In this document: one piece after another, positions 1-8,143 of the stretch
Numbering within the stretch: position 1 is the first letter of the stretch
Layout of the letters: the number at the start of each line of letters is the position of its first letter
Origin: JBEIDK01 sp040383485
GTDB taxonomy: Bacteria; Bacteroidota; Bacteroidia; UBA4408
Direction: 5' to 3'
DNA length: 15,098 bases
Assembly (NCBI GenBank): GCA_040383485.1
Contig: JBEIDK010000078.1
Location: 1 to 15,098, forward strand
Made by a program: the position numbers and the translations under genes
The notes under the pieces: generated by a model
What the model saw: the letters and a program-made list of their open reading frames with translations, nothing else
What the model was told of the DNA's origin: nothing
Database searches by the model: none

Positions 1-981
1 CTTTGTGTATCCAAATATTTTTTCTGCTGATGGATTCCATTCAGCTACTTCAAAATTAGTATTCCACTCTAGATAACCTAGCGGAGACTGTTCAATTTGC
101 AACTTCTGTTTTTGTTTGTCAATTAATAATTGATTTTGATTTTTTCTTAAATCTGTTACATCTTCTATACTAGACAAAACAAATTTCTTATCATTTATAT
201 AGAATACGCTGGCATGAAATTTACCAATAAATTCTTTTCCACTTTTAGTTACATAAATAGTCTCTCCTGAATGAAATCCTTCTTTAGTTAATATATCAAA
301 AATTTCTATGCGCTCTTCTTCTGATAATTGATTCTTACGAGCATTCAAAGTAAATTTCCATATTTCTTCTTTTGACTCAGTCGGTTTAAATTCAAATAAG
401 GAAGCTGAGGTTTTATTAAAACTAATTAATTTTTGATTTTCTAAATCAATTACCATTAATGAAAATTTCGATTCATCATATACTTTCTGTAATAGTTGAG
501 AATTATATTTTAATTCAGTAGCGTAGTTTGTTTGTTCAGTGATATCAGCGGAAACGATTAGGATACTTAACTTATCTTCAAAGTTTATTAAAGTTGTAAC
601 TACTTTGAAATACCTATTATTTATTGAAAATACTGATTCTACTTTTCTTTTACTTTCTAAAACAGTTTTTATATTGTTTTGAATATCACTCGCAACATCC
701 TTATCAACAAAATCATAAATAAATTTTCCAATATAACTTTTATCTTTCAGTCCAAGTAATTCTATGGCTTTAGCATTTAAGAATTCTATTTTAAGATCCT
801 TACTGAGTTGAAATATTGAGTTTGGCGATGCATCAACTAGCGCGTAAGTTTTGGAATTATAATCCTTATCGTTCTGAAATTGGCGTAATTCAGTCTGAAG
901 CTCTCGAATCCTATCTTTTTGTGATTCTAGTTCTTCTTTAAGCAATCTGTTTTCTTCCTCCAAACTTCTCTTTATCGACAT
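1..981 (-). CDS. Multi-PAS sensor protein, N-terminal part (cut by left window edge)
   Basis: An open frame of 327 codons runs on the minus strand from an ATG at 981-979 to the left edge without a stop. A TAA lies immediately upstream in frame, so this start is the first one possible. Residues 1-40 are highly charged and heptad-like (MSIKRSLEEENRLL...), probably a coiled coil. Three PAS-like units follow: about 44-150 (begins YALVDASPNSIFQL, ends near ADITEQ), about 163-280 (ends SIEDVTDLRK), and a third from about 295 (IEQSPLGYLEW, then EWNPSAEKIFGY) that is cut off. I see no signal peptide or membrane segment, so it is probably a cytosolic sensor. Proteins of this build usually end in a histidine kinase or another signalling output domain, but that part is outside the window and the output is unknown. 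It is transcribed divergently from the TPR gene, with 191 bp between them. On the minus strand TAACTTTA (1033-1026) is a one-mismatch match to the Bacteroidota -7 element, without a clear -33 partner. Confidence 0.85.
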   Translation of the reverse strand, partial: MSIKRSLEEENRLLKEELESQKDRIRELQTELRQFQNDKDYNSKTYALVDASPNSIFQLSKDLKIEFLNAKAIELLGLKDKSYIGKFIYDFVDKDVASDIQNNIKTVLESKRKVESVFSINNRYFKVVTTLINFEDKLSILIVSADITEQTNYATELKYNSQLLQKVYDESKFSLMVIDLENQKLISFNKTSASLFEFKPTESKEEIWKFTLNARKNQLSEEERIEIFDILTKEGFHSGETIYVTKSGKEFIGKFHASVFYINDKKFVLSSIEDVTDLRKNQNQLLIDKQKQKLQIEQSPLGYLEWNTNFEVAEWNPSAEKIFGYTK

Positions 982-1172
982 TTATTTAAATTATTTAATT
1001 TAAAAACACTTACAATTCATAAATGTAAAGTTATAATTGTTTATGAAAATAATAATTATAATTCAATCGAACTCAATAATAATAACAAAACAGCGTTAAT
1101 AACTAAAGTTTGGCAAATCAAATTATTCAAAATATGAAATTATTTTTACCCCATATATAATAAGGGTTTACA

Positions 1173-4100
1173 ATGGTTTTTCCTCTAAAGTTTAGTGTAG
1201 TATTATCAATTTTTCTATTGTCATTTAGTTTTGTTTTTGCCCAAAAAACAATGATTCAAACATTTGACTCAAAGGATTTCATTATTGCTCAAGAGTTATT
1301 TAACAAACAAAAATATGTTCAATCTCAGCATTATTTTAATAAGATAATTGAATTAAAACCTGCTTATGATGAAACCAGAATTAATGCAGAGTTTTATGCA
1401 GCATTATGCGCTTATGAACTTTTTAACGATGATGCTGAAAGTAGATTAGTACTATTCGCCAAGAGCCATCCCGAAAATATAAATGCTAAACTTTGTAATT
1501 TTTATATAGGTAATCTTTATTACCGAAACAGGCAATTCAAACAGGCATTAGCATGGTTTGAAAGAACAGAACTAGGAGCGTTATCAAAAGAACAACGGAA
1601 CGAATTCCAGTTCAAAAAGGGCTATTCATATTTTATTAGGAATAATTTTGAAAAAGCTAAGCCACTTTTTGCTGAAGTTAAAGACATTGACAATAAATAT
1701 GCTGTGCCTGCAACCTATTATTATTCACATATAGCATATCTTGAAAAGAAATTTGAAATTGCCTTAAAAGGATTTCTAAAGTTTAAAAATAATTCAACTT
1801 TTAGTCCTATAGTTCCCTATTATGTAACTCAAATTTACTTTTCACAAGGCAAATATGAAGAAGTAATAAGCTATGCTAAACCTATTTTAGATAGTACAAA
1901 AAATAATAAGAGAGGCCCCGAAATTGCGCATTTAATAGGAGACGCCTACACCAAAATAGGTAAATATTCTGAGGCTATTCCATATTTTGAAAAATTTGTA
2001 AAATCAAACAATCCTTTATATAGAGATGATTATTATGAAATTGGTTTTGCATATTATAAGGCTAAGCTTTATCCGCTGGCAATAGAGTATTTAAAAAAGT
2101 CTGTCCCTAATAATTCCAAAGGAATAGATGATAGCCTTTCTCAAATTACATATTTTAACTTAGCTGATTGTTATTTGCAAAGTGGTTCAAAAACCTTTGC
2201 GCGCAATGCTTTTTCAGAAGCTAGCAAAATGAAATTTGATGAAGAAATTTCTGAAAACTCATTATATAATTACGCCAAATTGAGTTATGAAACTGAAAGC
2301 GACCCTTATCATGATGCTATTGATGCTTTGCAGAAATATGTAAACCTATATCCAAACTCCCCAAACTATGATGAAGCATTTAAATTTCTAGTTAATGCCT
2401 ACCTAGCTTCCAAGAATTACAAAGATGCTTTAATATCATTAGATAAAATGAAATCTAAAACATTGGCGCTTCAAAATGCTTACCAAAAAATAGCATATAC
2501 CTATGCAATAGATTTATTTAATAATCAGAATTATGTTTCATCGATTGCTATGTTAAGCAAGGCACTTATTTATTCCAGAAACAAAGGCATATCGGCTGAA
2601 TCATATTACTGGAAAGCCGAAGCATTTTATAGATTAAATGAAACTGATAGTGCAATCAATAATTACAAGAAATTTTTATTTGAGCCTGGTGCCGCAGCCT
2701 TGGTATATTTTCACAATGTAAATTATAACTTAGGATATTGCTTTTTCAATAAAAAGGATTACAACGAAGCATCTGAATGGTTTAGGAAATTTTTAGCTTT
2801 TACAGGTGAATTAGAGAAGAAAAAACAAACTGATGCCTGTTTAAGAGTTGCCGACTGCTTTTATGTACAAACAAAGTATTTGGACGCTGTTGAGTATTAT
2901 AATTTAGCACTTAAAACTGCTTTGTTTAATAATGATTATGCCATTTTTCAAAAAGCCATGTCAGAAGGTTTATTAAATAAATTGGATGACAAAATAAAAG
3001 ACTTACAGTTTCTAATTATTGGTTATCCTAAGTCTATATATTTAGATGATGCCCTATTTGAATTGGGTCAAGCTTTTTTAATGAAAAATGACAATGAAAA
3101 AGCACTTGAATATTTTATAAAATTAAGTCAAGAATATGAAAATAGCAGTTTGGTAAAGAAGGCTTTGTCAAAACAAGCTCTTATCTATTATAATACTGAT
3201 AAGGATAAAGAAGCTATTGACATATATGAAAGTATCATTGAAAAATATCCAAATACAGAAGAATCTAATCAAGCTGCTACCAAGCTAAAAAATATTTATG
3301 TTGAAATGGGGGAAATGTCGAAGTTTGAAACATTTGCTGCCAAAAATCCATCATTAAATATCAGTAATGCAGAGCTAGATTCTGCAACCTACGAATCAGC
3401 AGAGAATTTATATACAAAAGGTGATTGTGAAGGTTCTAGAAAACAATTTTCAGCATATCTAAACAAATTTGAGAATGCAATTTTTATTCTAAACGCCAAC
3501 TATTATAAAGCAGATTGCGACTTAAAAGCTAAGGATAGCTTAAACGCCTTGTCAAGTTTTAATGCTATTATAAAGCAACCAACAAATAAATTTACAGAGC
3601 GTTCATTAAAAAGCGCTGCCAACATCTATTATAATCAAGCAAAATATGAAGAGGCAACTAGCTTGTTTACAAAATTAGAATTGATAGCAGACAATCCAAC
3701 AATTACATTAGAAGCTAGAATTGGACAAATGAGAAGTAACTTTAGTTTAAGGGAATTCGAATTTGCAATAATGAGCGCAACAAAACTTCTAGAAATGGAA
3801 AAAACACCAAATGAAATTAAAAATGAATGCCATTTATTAAAAGGTAAAAGTTATATTTTATTGAATAGGGATTCTCTTGCTTTGAGGGAACTAAATGAGG
3901 TGCTATTTTTAAAGGGTACAGAAATGGCATCGGAAGCAAAATATTTAATGGCAGAATTTTATTACAACAAAAAAGACAATGTAAAGTCTCAAAATATTAT
4001 TATGGATTTAGTAAATGAAGATCCAGGTTATGATTACTGGATTACTAAAGCCTTTTTGCTATTGTCAGATAATTTTGTGGCTGTTAATGATATATTTCAA

Positions 4101-4289
4101 GCAAAAGAAACCTTGCAAAGTATTATAGATAATAGTGAAGAAGATACTGCAGTTGCTGAGGCTAAAGCCAAACTTCAAAAAATTACTGATGAAGAAAAAG
4201 CAATAGAAGAAAGGTTTAAGAAAAATGTAGAAGAAATAAAGTTTGATGTTCAAGAAGTTAAAGACAACGAGGAAATACCAGAAGAATAA
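1173..4289 (+). CDS. Exported large tetratricopeptide-repeat protein (1038 aa)
   Basis: The N-terminus is a signal peptide: a hydrophobic run VVLSIFLLSFSFVFA with likely cleavage after A23, before Q24. The start is firm because an in-frame TAA lies at 1161-1163, and the partly SD-like AAGGG sits 6 nt upstream. From about residue 35 to 1000 the protein is a chain of TPR-type helical pairs. Examples are AQELFNKQKYVQSQHYFNK, YTKIGKYSEAIPYFEKFVK, LFELGQAFLMKNDNEKALEY and YYNQAKYEEATSLFTKLE. The last 40 residues are very charged (EEKAIEERFKK ... NEEIPEE). No enzymatic motif is visible. The likely role is a periplasmic or outer-membrane-associated scaffold. Its stop codon overlaps the start of the following beta-barrel gene (TAATG), so the two are almost certainly co-transcribed and translationally coupled, and their products probably act together. 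From memory, large TPR proteins next to a TonB-receptor-like barrel recur in Bacteroidota, but no function is established that I know of. The TPR call is strong; the role is inference. Confidence 0.9.
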   Translation: MVFPLKFSVVLSIFLLSFSFVFAQKTMIQTFDSKDFIIAQELFNKQKYVQSQHYFNKIIELKPAYDETRINAEFYAALCAYELFNDDAESRLVLFAKSHPENINAKLCNFYIGNLYYRNRQFKQALAWFERTELGALSKEQRNEFQFKKGYSYFIRNNFEKAKPLFAEVKDIDNKYAVPATYYYSHIAYLEKKFEIALKGFLKFKNNSTFSPIVPYYVTQIYFSQGKYEEVISYAKPILDSTKNNKRGPEIAHLIGDAYTKIGKYSEAIPYFEKFVKSNNPLYRDDYYEIGFAYYKAKLYPLAIEYLKKSVPNNSKGIDDSLSQITYFNLADCYLQSGSKTFARNAFSEASKMKFDEEISENSLYNYAKLSYETESDPYHDAIDALQKYVNLYPNSPNYDEAFKFLVNAYLASKNYKDALISLDKMKSKTLALQNAYQKIAYTYAIDLFNNQNYVSSIAMLSKALIYSRNKGISAESYYWKAEAFYRLNETDSAINNYKKFLFEPGAAALVYFHNVNYNLGYCFFNKKDYNEASEWFRKFLAFTGELEKKKQTDACLRVADCFYVQTKYLDAVEYYNLALKTALFNNDYAIFQKAMSEGLLNKLDDKIKDLQFLIIGYPKSIYLDDALFELGQAFLMKNDNEKALEYFIKLSQEYENSSLVKKALSKQALIYYNTDKDKEAIDIYESIIEKYPNTEESNQAATKLKNIYVEMGEMSKFETFAAKNPSLNISNAELDSATYESAENLYTKGDCEGSRKQFSAYLNKFENAIFILNANYYKADCDLKAKDSLNALSSFNAIIKQPTNKFTERSLKSAANIYYNQAKYEEATSLFTKLELIADNPTITLEARIGQMRSNFSLREFEFAIMSATKLLEMEKTPNEIKNECHLLKGKSYILLNRDSLALRELNEVLFLKGTEMASEAKYLMAEFYYNKKDNVKSQNIIMDLVNEDPGYDYWITKAFLLLSDNFVAVNDIFQAKETLQSIIDNSEEDTAVAEAKAKLQKITDEEKAIEERFKKNVEEIKFDVQEVKDNEEIPEE

Positions 4290-6112
4290 TGGAAAATAAC
4301 TTTCATGTAAATTATAATATTGTGAAGATGTTAAGACTAATAAAAATATTTTCGTTTCTAATAGCCGTAGTTTGTTTATCTAAAGCAAATGCGCAAACAG
4401 AAGATGGAGTAGGCTCACAACAAGTTAATATTATTACTGACTATGTGCCAGTAATAGCTGATGCTTTTAAGTTAAATGATAATCCTTCTGTTATTGATAC
4501 TGTTGCAATTAAACCAATGCTTAAGTATTCGGTAATAAACAAGCAGCATAAAACAGTAATCATTCTCGACTCTATAAAACCTGCAAAAATGAAAAATGAA
4601 GCAGTTGAAAAATTGTCTAATAATTATCTAAAAGCTGGTCTTGGCAATTACTCTTCACCTTACGCTGAATTCTTTTTTGCTAACCTTAGAAGTAAACAAT
4701 GGCAATATGGAGCGCATGCAAAACATCTTTCATCAAACTATACAAGCTATAAGCAAGGAATAGCAAGTTTTAGTGATAATGGCATTGATGCCTTTGGTAA
4801 ATATTTTGTAGGTAATGAATTAATAAGTCTCAATTCAGCATGGAATAGAAACGTTAATAACATCTACAGCTATAACTCTTCATTTTTTCAGCCTAATGAT
4901 TATGATGACAAATATATAAATAACATAATTGACATTAACGCCAAAGTTTTATCAATAAATACAGATTCAGCAGCACTAATTCACTCAGTAAAATTTAATT
5001 ATTATAACCTGAATAGGAAACTGACGGAAATGAAAATAAACACCGAAAATCATTTTGATATAATTGCTGATTTCTCAAAATTTACCGATAATCAAATAAT
5101 AGGTGGAGAACTAAAATATCAGTTCTTTAAAACAAATTTTGATGTTATAAATGTAAATTCTTTAATTCCTTCTGAACCAATATTGTTTAATTTAGTTAGC
5201 TTTTCACCTTATGTGAAAGCAAAAGGAAGCAAGTGGAATGCTACTATAGGAGCAACAGTTTTGCAGGAATTTGAGGCAAAGAAAACAAGATTTTTCCCGA
5301 ATGTTTGGTTTAATTATTTACTAGTTCCTGATTTTTTAACCATATATTCTAGTGTTATCGGTAATGCAAAAGTAAATAGCTTAAGAGTTATTACTAATGA
5401 CAACCCATTTTTACTAAATAACGGATTAAATCAGAGAACAACTACAAATTTAGTTGATGCCTCAATTGGTGTAAAAGGTAACTTCAATTCGAAAATTGCT
5501 TATAACTTGTCTGGTAATTATTCTATTATAAATCAACTTCAAATGTTTCAAGAAGTTACTAATTTCAAAAATTTAAGCTATGGCAGTTTTGCCGAGTTAC
5601 AAACATTTATGCCTTCAGCAAACTTCCATAACTTTCAATTTATAAGTGTTTATGACAATGCTAAGTATTGGAATTTAAAAGGTAATCTTAACTATAAAGT
5701 TTCAAAAAAGTTAGATGTTGATATACAAGCTACTTATCAAAATTTTAAAATGGACACAAGTAAATTTGCATACTATAAAGAAAATTTAAATATCACACTA
5801 GATGCTAGTTATTCAATCAACGAAAAAATTTCTTTAACCTGCAAAGCCTTTTATATTGGAAAAAGAAAAGGGTTAAGCCAGCAAGCTAGTTTTAGTTCAT
5901 TTTATGGTGTAAAAGGTAGTTATGAAACTCGTTTCGTTATTTATGATTTGCCGGCTTATGTTGATGGAAATATTGGAGTACAATACAAGCATACAAAAAA
6001 ATTGTCGGCTTTTTTAACGCTCAACAATATTTTCAATTCGCGTGTTCAAAGATGGCAACATACACCAACAATGGGCTTCTGGCTGATGGGGGGTGTTAAT
6101 TATAGTTTCTAA
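4289..6112 (+). CDS. Outer-membrane beta-barrel protein, TonB-receptor-like, without a plug domain
   Basis: A 607-residue protein with a signal peptide ending near SKANA/Q (cleavage after A35). The ATG at 4289 shares one base with the stop of the TPR gene. An internal ATG at 4328 (M14, MLRLIKIFSFLIAVV) would give a more normal signal peptide length and may be the real start. After a conserved-looking periplasmic stretch (about 42-105, ITDYVPVIADAFKLND), residues from about 110 show alternating polar/aromatic strand patterns typical of a transmembrane barrel (YLKAGLGNYSSPYAEFFFANL, YNLSGNYSIINQ). The chain ends GGVNYSF, with the terminal aromatic residue expected of BAM-assembled barrels. I see no TonB box, CarboxypepD-like domain or plug, so active TonB-driven import is doubtful even though relatives are often labelled TonB-dependent receptors. 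Coupling to the TPR gene suggests a barrel-plus-periplasmic-scaffold complex. Substrate unknown. Confidence 0.82.
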   Translation: MENNFHVNYNIVKMLRLIKIFSFLIAVVCLSKANAQTEDGVGSQQVNIITDYVPVIADAFKLNDNPSVIDTVAIKPMLKYSVINKQHKTVIILDSIKPAKMKNEAVEKLSNNYLKAGLGNYSSPYAEFFFANLRSKQWQYGAHAKHLSSNYTSYKQGIASFSDNGIDAFGKYFVGNELISLNSAWNRNVNNIYSYNSSFFQPNDYDDKYINNIIDINAKVLSINTDSAALIHSVKFNYYNLNRKLTEMKINTENHFDIIADFSKFTDNQIIGGELKYQFFKTNFDVINVNSLIPSEPILFNLVSFSPYVKAKGSKWNATIGATVLQEFEAKKTRFFPNVWFNYLLVPDFLTIYSSVIGNAKVNSLRVITNDNPFLLNNGLNQRTTTNLVDASIGVKGNFNSKIAYNLSGNYSIINQLQMFQEVTNFKNLSYGSFAELQTFMPSANFHNFQFISVYDNAKYWNLKGNLNYKVSKKLDVDIQATYQNFKMDTSKFAYYKENLNITLDASYSINEKISLTCKAFYIGKRKGLSQQASFSSFYGVKGSYETRFVIYDLPAYVDGNIGVQYKHTKKLSAFLTLNNIFNSRVQRWQHTPTMGFWLMGGVNYSF

Positions 6113-6229
6113 AAACTAAGTCACTATTCAATTTAAAAATGTTTAATGCTTTTCTTATTTTACGGTAGGTTGATGACTTTTATCTTTTTACAAGTATAAC
6201 TACGTACTTTTTTTTAATCTATATTTTAG

Positions 6230-6237
6230 TAAGTTTG
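6230..6237 (+). promoter_or_regulatory. Bacteroidota -7 promoter element ahead of ricT
   Basis: TAAGTTTG matches the Bacteroidota sigma-A -7 consensus TAnnTTTG exactly and ends 27 nt before the ricT ATG, giving a short leader. The -33 side is a T-run (6208-6215) rather than a clear TTTG. The element lies in the 152-bp gap after the beta-barrel gene and would drive ricT-gldH-GGGPS. No transcription data. Confidence 0.45.
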
Positions 6238-6264
6238 CCCAAATAACAAATTAGATATAATATT

Positions 6265-7683
6265 ATGGCATGTGGTAATTGTGGAACAACTGAGGATGGG
6301 TTGCCAAAGGGATGTAAAAATAACGGAGCTTGCGGTGTAGGTGGTTGCAATCATAAAATGAGTGTTTTTGATTGGCTTGCCAATATGGAACTACCACAAG
6401 GAGTAAAAAAGTTTAACATTATTGAGGTTCGATTTAAAAACGGTAGAAAAGACTTTTATAAAGTTGATGATAATATAGAATACTATGCCGGCGATATTAT
6501 TGCTGTAGAAGCTGCCTCAGGACATGACATAGGTGTAGTTTCCATGACTGGAGAGTTAGTAAAGCTACAAATGAAAAAGCGAAATGTAAGCGTTAGCAGT
6601 CCTGATATTAAAAAAGTTTATCGCAAAGCAAAGCCTTTAGACATCGAAAAATGGCAATCTGCTCAAGAACTTGAGAAGGAAACTATGTATAGAGCCAGGG
6701 TAGTAGCTTTAAAGTATAAATTGAGAATGAAGATTAGTGATGTTGAATATCAAGGTGATAAAACAAAAGCTACTTTTTATTACACTGCTGAAGAACGTGT
6801 AGATTTCAGAGAATTAATTAAAGCCCTACATGAAGAGTTTAAGGTAAAAATTGAAATGCGCCAAATTGGTTCTCGTCAAGAAGCAAGTAGACTTGGTGGT
6901 ATTGGTTCTTGCGGACGCGAACTTTGTTGTACCACGTGGCTTACTGATTTTAGAAGTGTATCCACGTCGGCAGCGCGTTATCAACAACTATCGTTAAATC
7001 CTTTAAAGTTGGCAGGGCAATGCGGTAAGCTAAAATGTTGCCTCAATTATGAACTTGATACCTACATTGATGCTATTAAAAATTTTCCTGACACAGCTGA
7101 CAATATCAAAACAAAAAAAGGATGGGCTTTTCATCAAAAAACAGACATTTTTAAAAGAATGATGTGGTTTTCTTATACTGATGAACCAGGAGTATTTATT
7201 CCATTAGAGGTTGATAAGGTTATTGAACTTTACAAACAAAATAAGAACGGAATTGTACCAGAGGACCTTAAAAACTATTCGTATGTTGTTGAAATTGCTG
7301 CGGTAGAGCATGACTATGAAAATGTAGTTGGACAAGACAGTCTTACAAGGTTCGATAAAAAGAAAAAACCAAATAATAAAAGAAACAAACCAAGAAACTT
7401 TGAAGCTAAACCTACACCCTCAAATAATTCAGCTTCTCAAGGTAATTCTGATTCTAACATAGTGAAAGAACAAATTTCAAACAAGCCAATCAATCAACCA
7501 AACAAAAAGCCAAATACTCAAACAAATCGTTCACAAGTACCGAATCCAGAACCTAATATGAACGCAAACAGAACTCAAAATCCTAATAATAATAAGAATA
7601 GAAATAGGTCAAAGAATCAAAAAAGAGGAGGAAATAATCTACCACCCCAAGCCAATACTAACAATGAAACTAAGGCAGACTAA
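6265..7683 (+). CDS. ricT: PSP1-domain protein, RicT (YaaT)-like, with Cys-rich N-terminus and Asn/Lys/Pro-rich tail
   Basis: A 472-residue cytosolic protein with a PSP1 core (about 50-290). Two cysteine motifs mark it: GSCGRELCC (C216, C221, C222) and GQCGKLKCC (C253, C258, C259), as in RicT/YaaT. In Bacillus subtilis RicT works with RicA and RicF in an iron-sulfur-containing complex that affects RNase Y-dependent mRNA maturation, sporulation and competence. Whether the same partners exist here cannot be seen. Beyond the Bacillus protein it has an N-terminal cluster (C3, C6, C17, C23, C28 within MACGNCG...GCKNNGACGVGGCN), typical of Bacteroidota members as I recall them, which could bind metal. 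It also has a low-complexity tail from about residue 364 to the end, rich in N, K, P and Q, likely disordered and possibly RNA-binding. The ATG at 6265 fits the conserved MACG start. Its 3' end overlaps gldH by 20 nt, making one operon. Confidence 0.88.
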   Translation: MACGNCGTTEDGLPKGCKNNGACGVGGCNHKMSVFDWLANMELPQGVKKFNIIEVRFKNGRKDFYKVDDNIEYYAGDIIAVEAASGHDIGVVSMTGELVKLQMKKRNVSVSSPDIKKVYRKAKPLDIEKWQSAQELEKETMYRARVVALKYKLRMKISDVEYQGDKTKATFYYTAEERVDFRELIKALHEEFKVKIEMRQIGSRQEASRLGGIGSCGRELCCTTWLTDFRSVSTSAARYQQLSLNPLKLAGQCGKLKCCLNYELDTYIDAIKNFPDTADNIKTKKGWAFHQKTDIFKRMMWFSYTDEPGVFIPLEVDKVIELYKQNKNGIVPEDLKNYSYVVEIAAVEHDYENVVGQDSLTRFDKKKKPNNKRNKPRNFEAKPTPSNNSASQGNSDSNIVKEQISNKPINQPNKKPNTQTNRSQVPNPEPNMNANRTQNPNNNKNRNRSKNQKRGGNNLPPQANTNNETKAD

Positions 7684-8143
7684 ACACAATTTATTTGTTC
7701 TAATATTATTTACAACTACCCTCATTTCTTGCGATAGTAAAAGGTTATACGAAGAAAACCAAGTAATACCTAATCAAGTTTGGAATAATAATAACAAAAT
7801 GGTTTTTGGAGTTAATGTAACTGACACTATTAACCCTTGTAATGTTTATATAAATGTTAGAAATGCAAGTGATTACCCTTATAGTAATTTATACCTTTTT
7901 TTAGAAACCCGATACCCAAACGGAAATTATTCTAAAGATACCCTCGAATGTTTATTGGCAGATGAAACTGGCAAATGGCTTGGTGATGGTAGTGGCGACA
8001 TCTGGGACAATCAAATATTGTTTAAGAAAAATGTCACCTTTAAAAAAGCAGGTAAGTATTACTTTAGCCTAGAACAAGCAATGCGTACGCCAAATTTACC
8101 TCAAATTCTTGATGTTGGATTAAGAATTGAAAAAGCAATATAA
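7664..8143 (+). CDS. gldH: Gliding motility lipoprotein GldH
   Basis: A 159-residue lipoprotein. It has a basic N-terminus (MKLRQTKHN), a hydrophobic segment and a lipobox LISC, with the acylated cysteine at C23. The mature part carries features I associate with GldH: YINVRNASDYPYSNLYLFLE, then YPNG...DTLEC, LADETGKWLGDGSGDIWDN, LFKKNVTFKKAGKYYFSLEQAMR, and the end DVGLRIE. GldH is needed for gliding in Flavobacterium johnsoniae and is an envelope lipoprotein linked to the gliding/type IX secretion machinery. Its exact biochemical role is not known. Length matches the family. The start at 7664 lies inside the last codons of ricT (20-nt overlap, different frame), and the stop shares one base with the next start (TAATG), so translation is probably coupled along the operon. 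The presence of gldH does not prove that this organism glides. Confidence 0.92.
   Translation: MKLRQTKHNLFVLILFTTTLISCDSKRLYEENQVIPNQVWNNNNKMVFGVNVTDTINPCNVYINVRNASDYPYSNLYLFLETRYPNGNYSKDTLECLLADETGKWLGDGSGDIWDNQILFKKNVTFKKAGKYYFSLEQAMRTPNLPQILDVGLRIEKAI

Noticed and set aside
1109..1148. TTTG at 1109-1112 with TATTTTTA at 1141-1148 as the TPR-gene promoter
   Set aside because: The 28-bp spacing is too long and the -7 box lacks the final G. No confident promoter could be placed here.
4065..4253. Minus-strand 62-codon hydrophobic frame inside the TPR gene end
   Set aside because: The F/Y/I richness is simply the complement of the Lys/Glu-rich TPR C-terminus.
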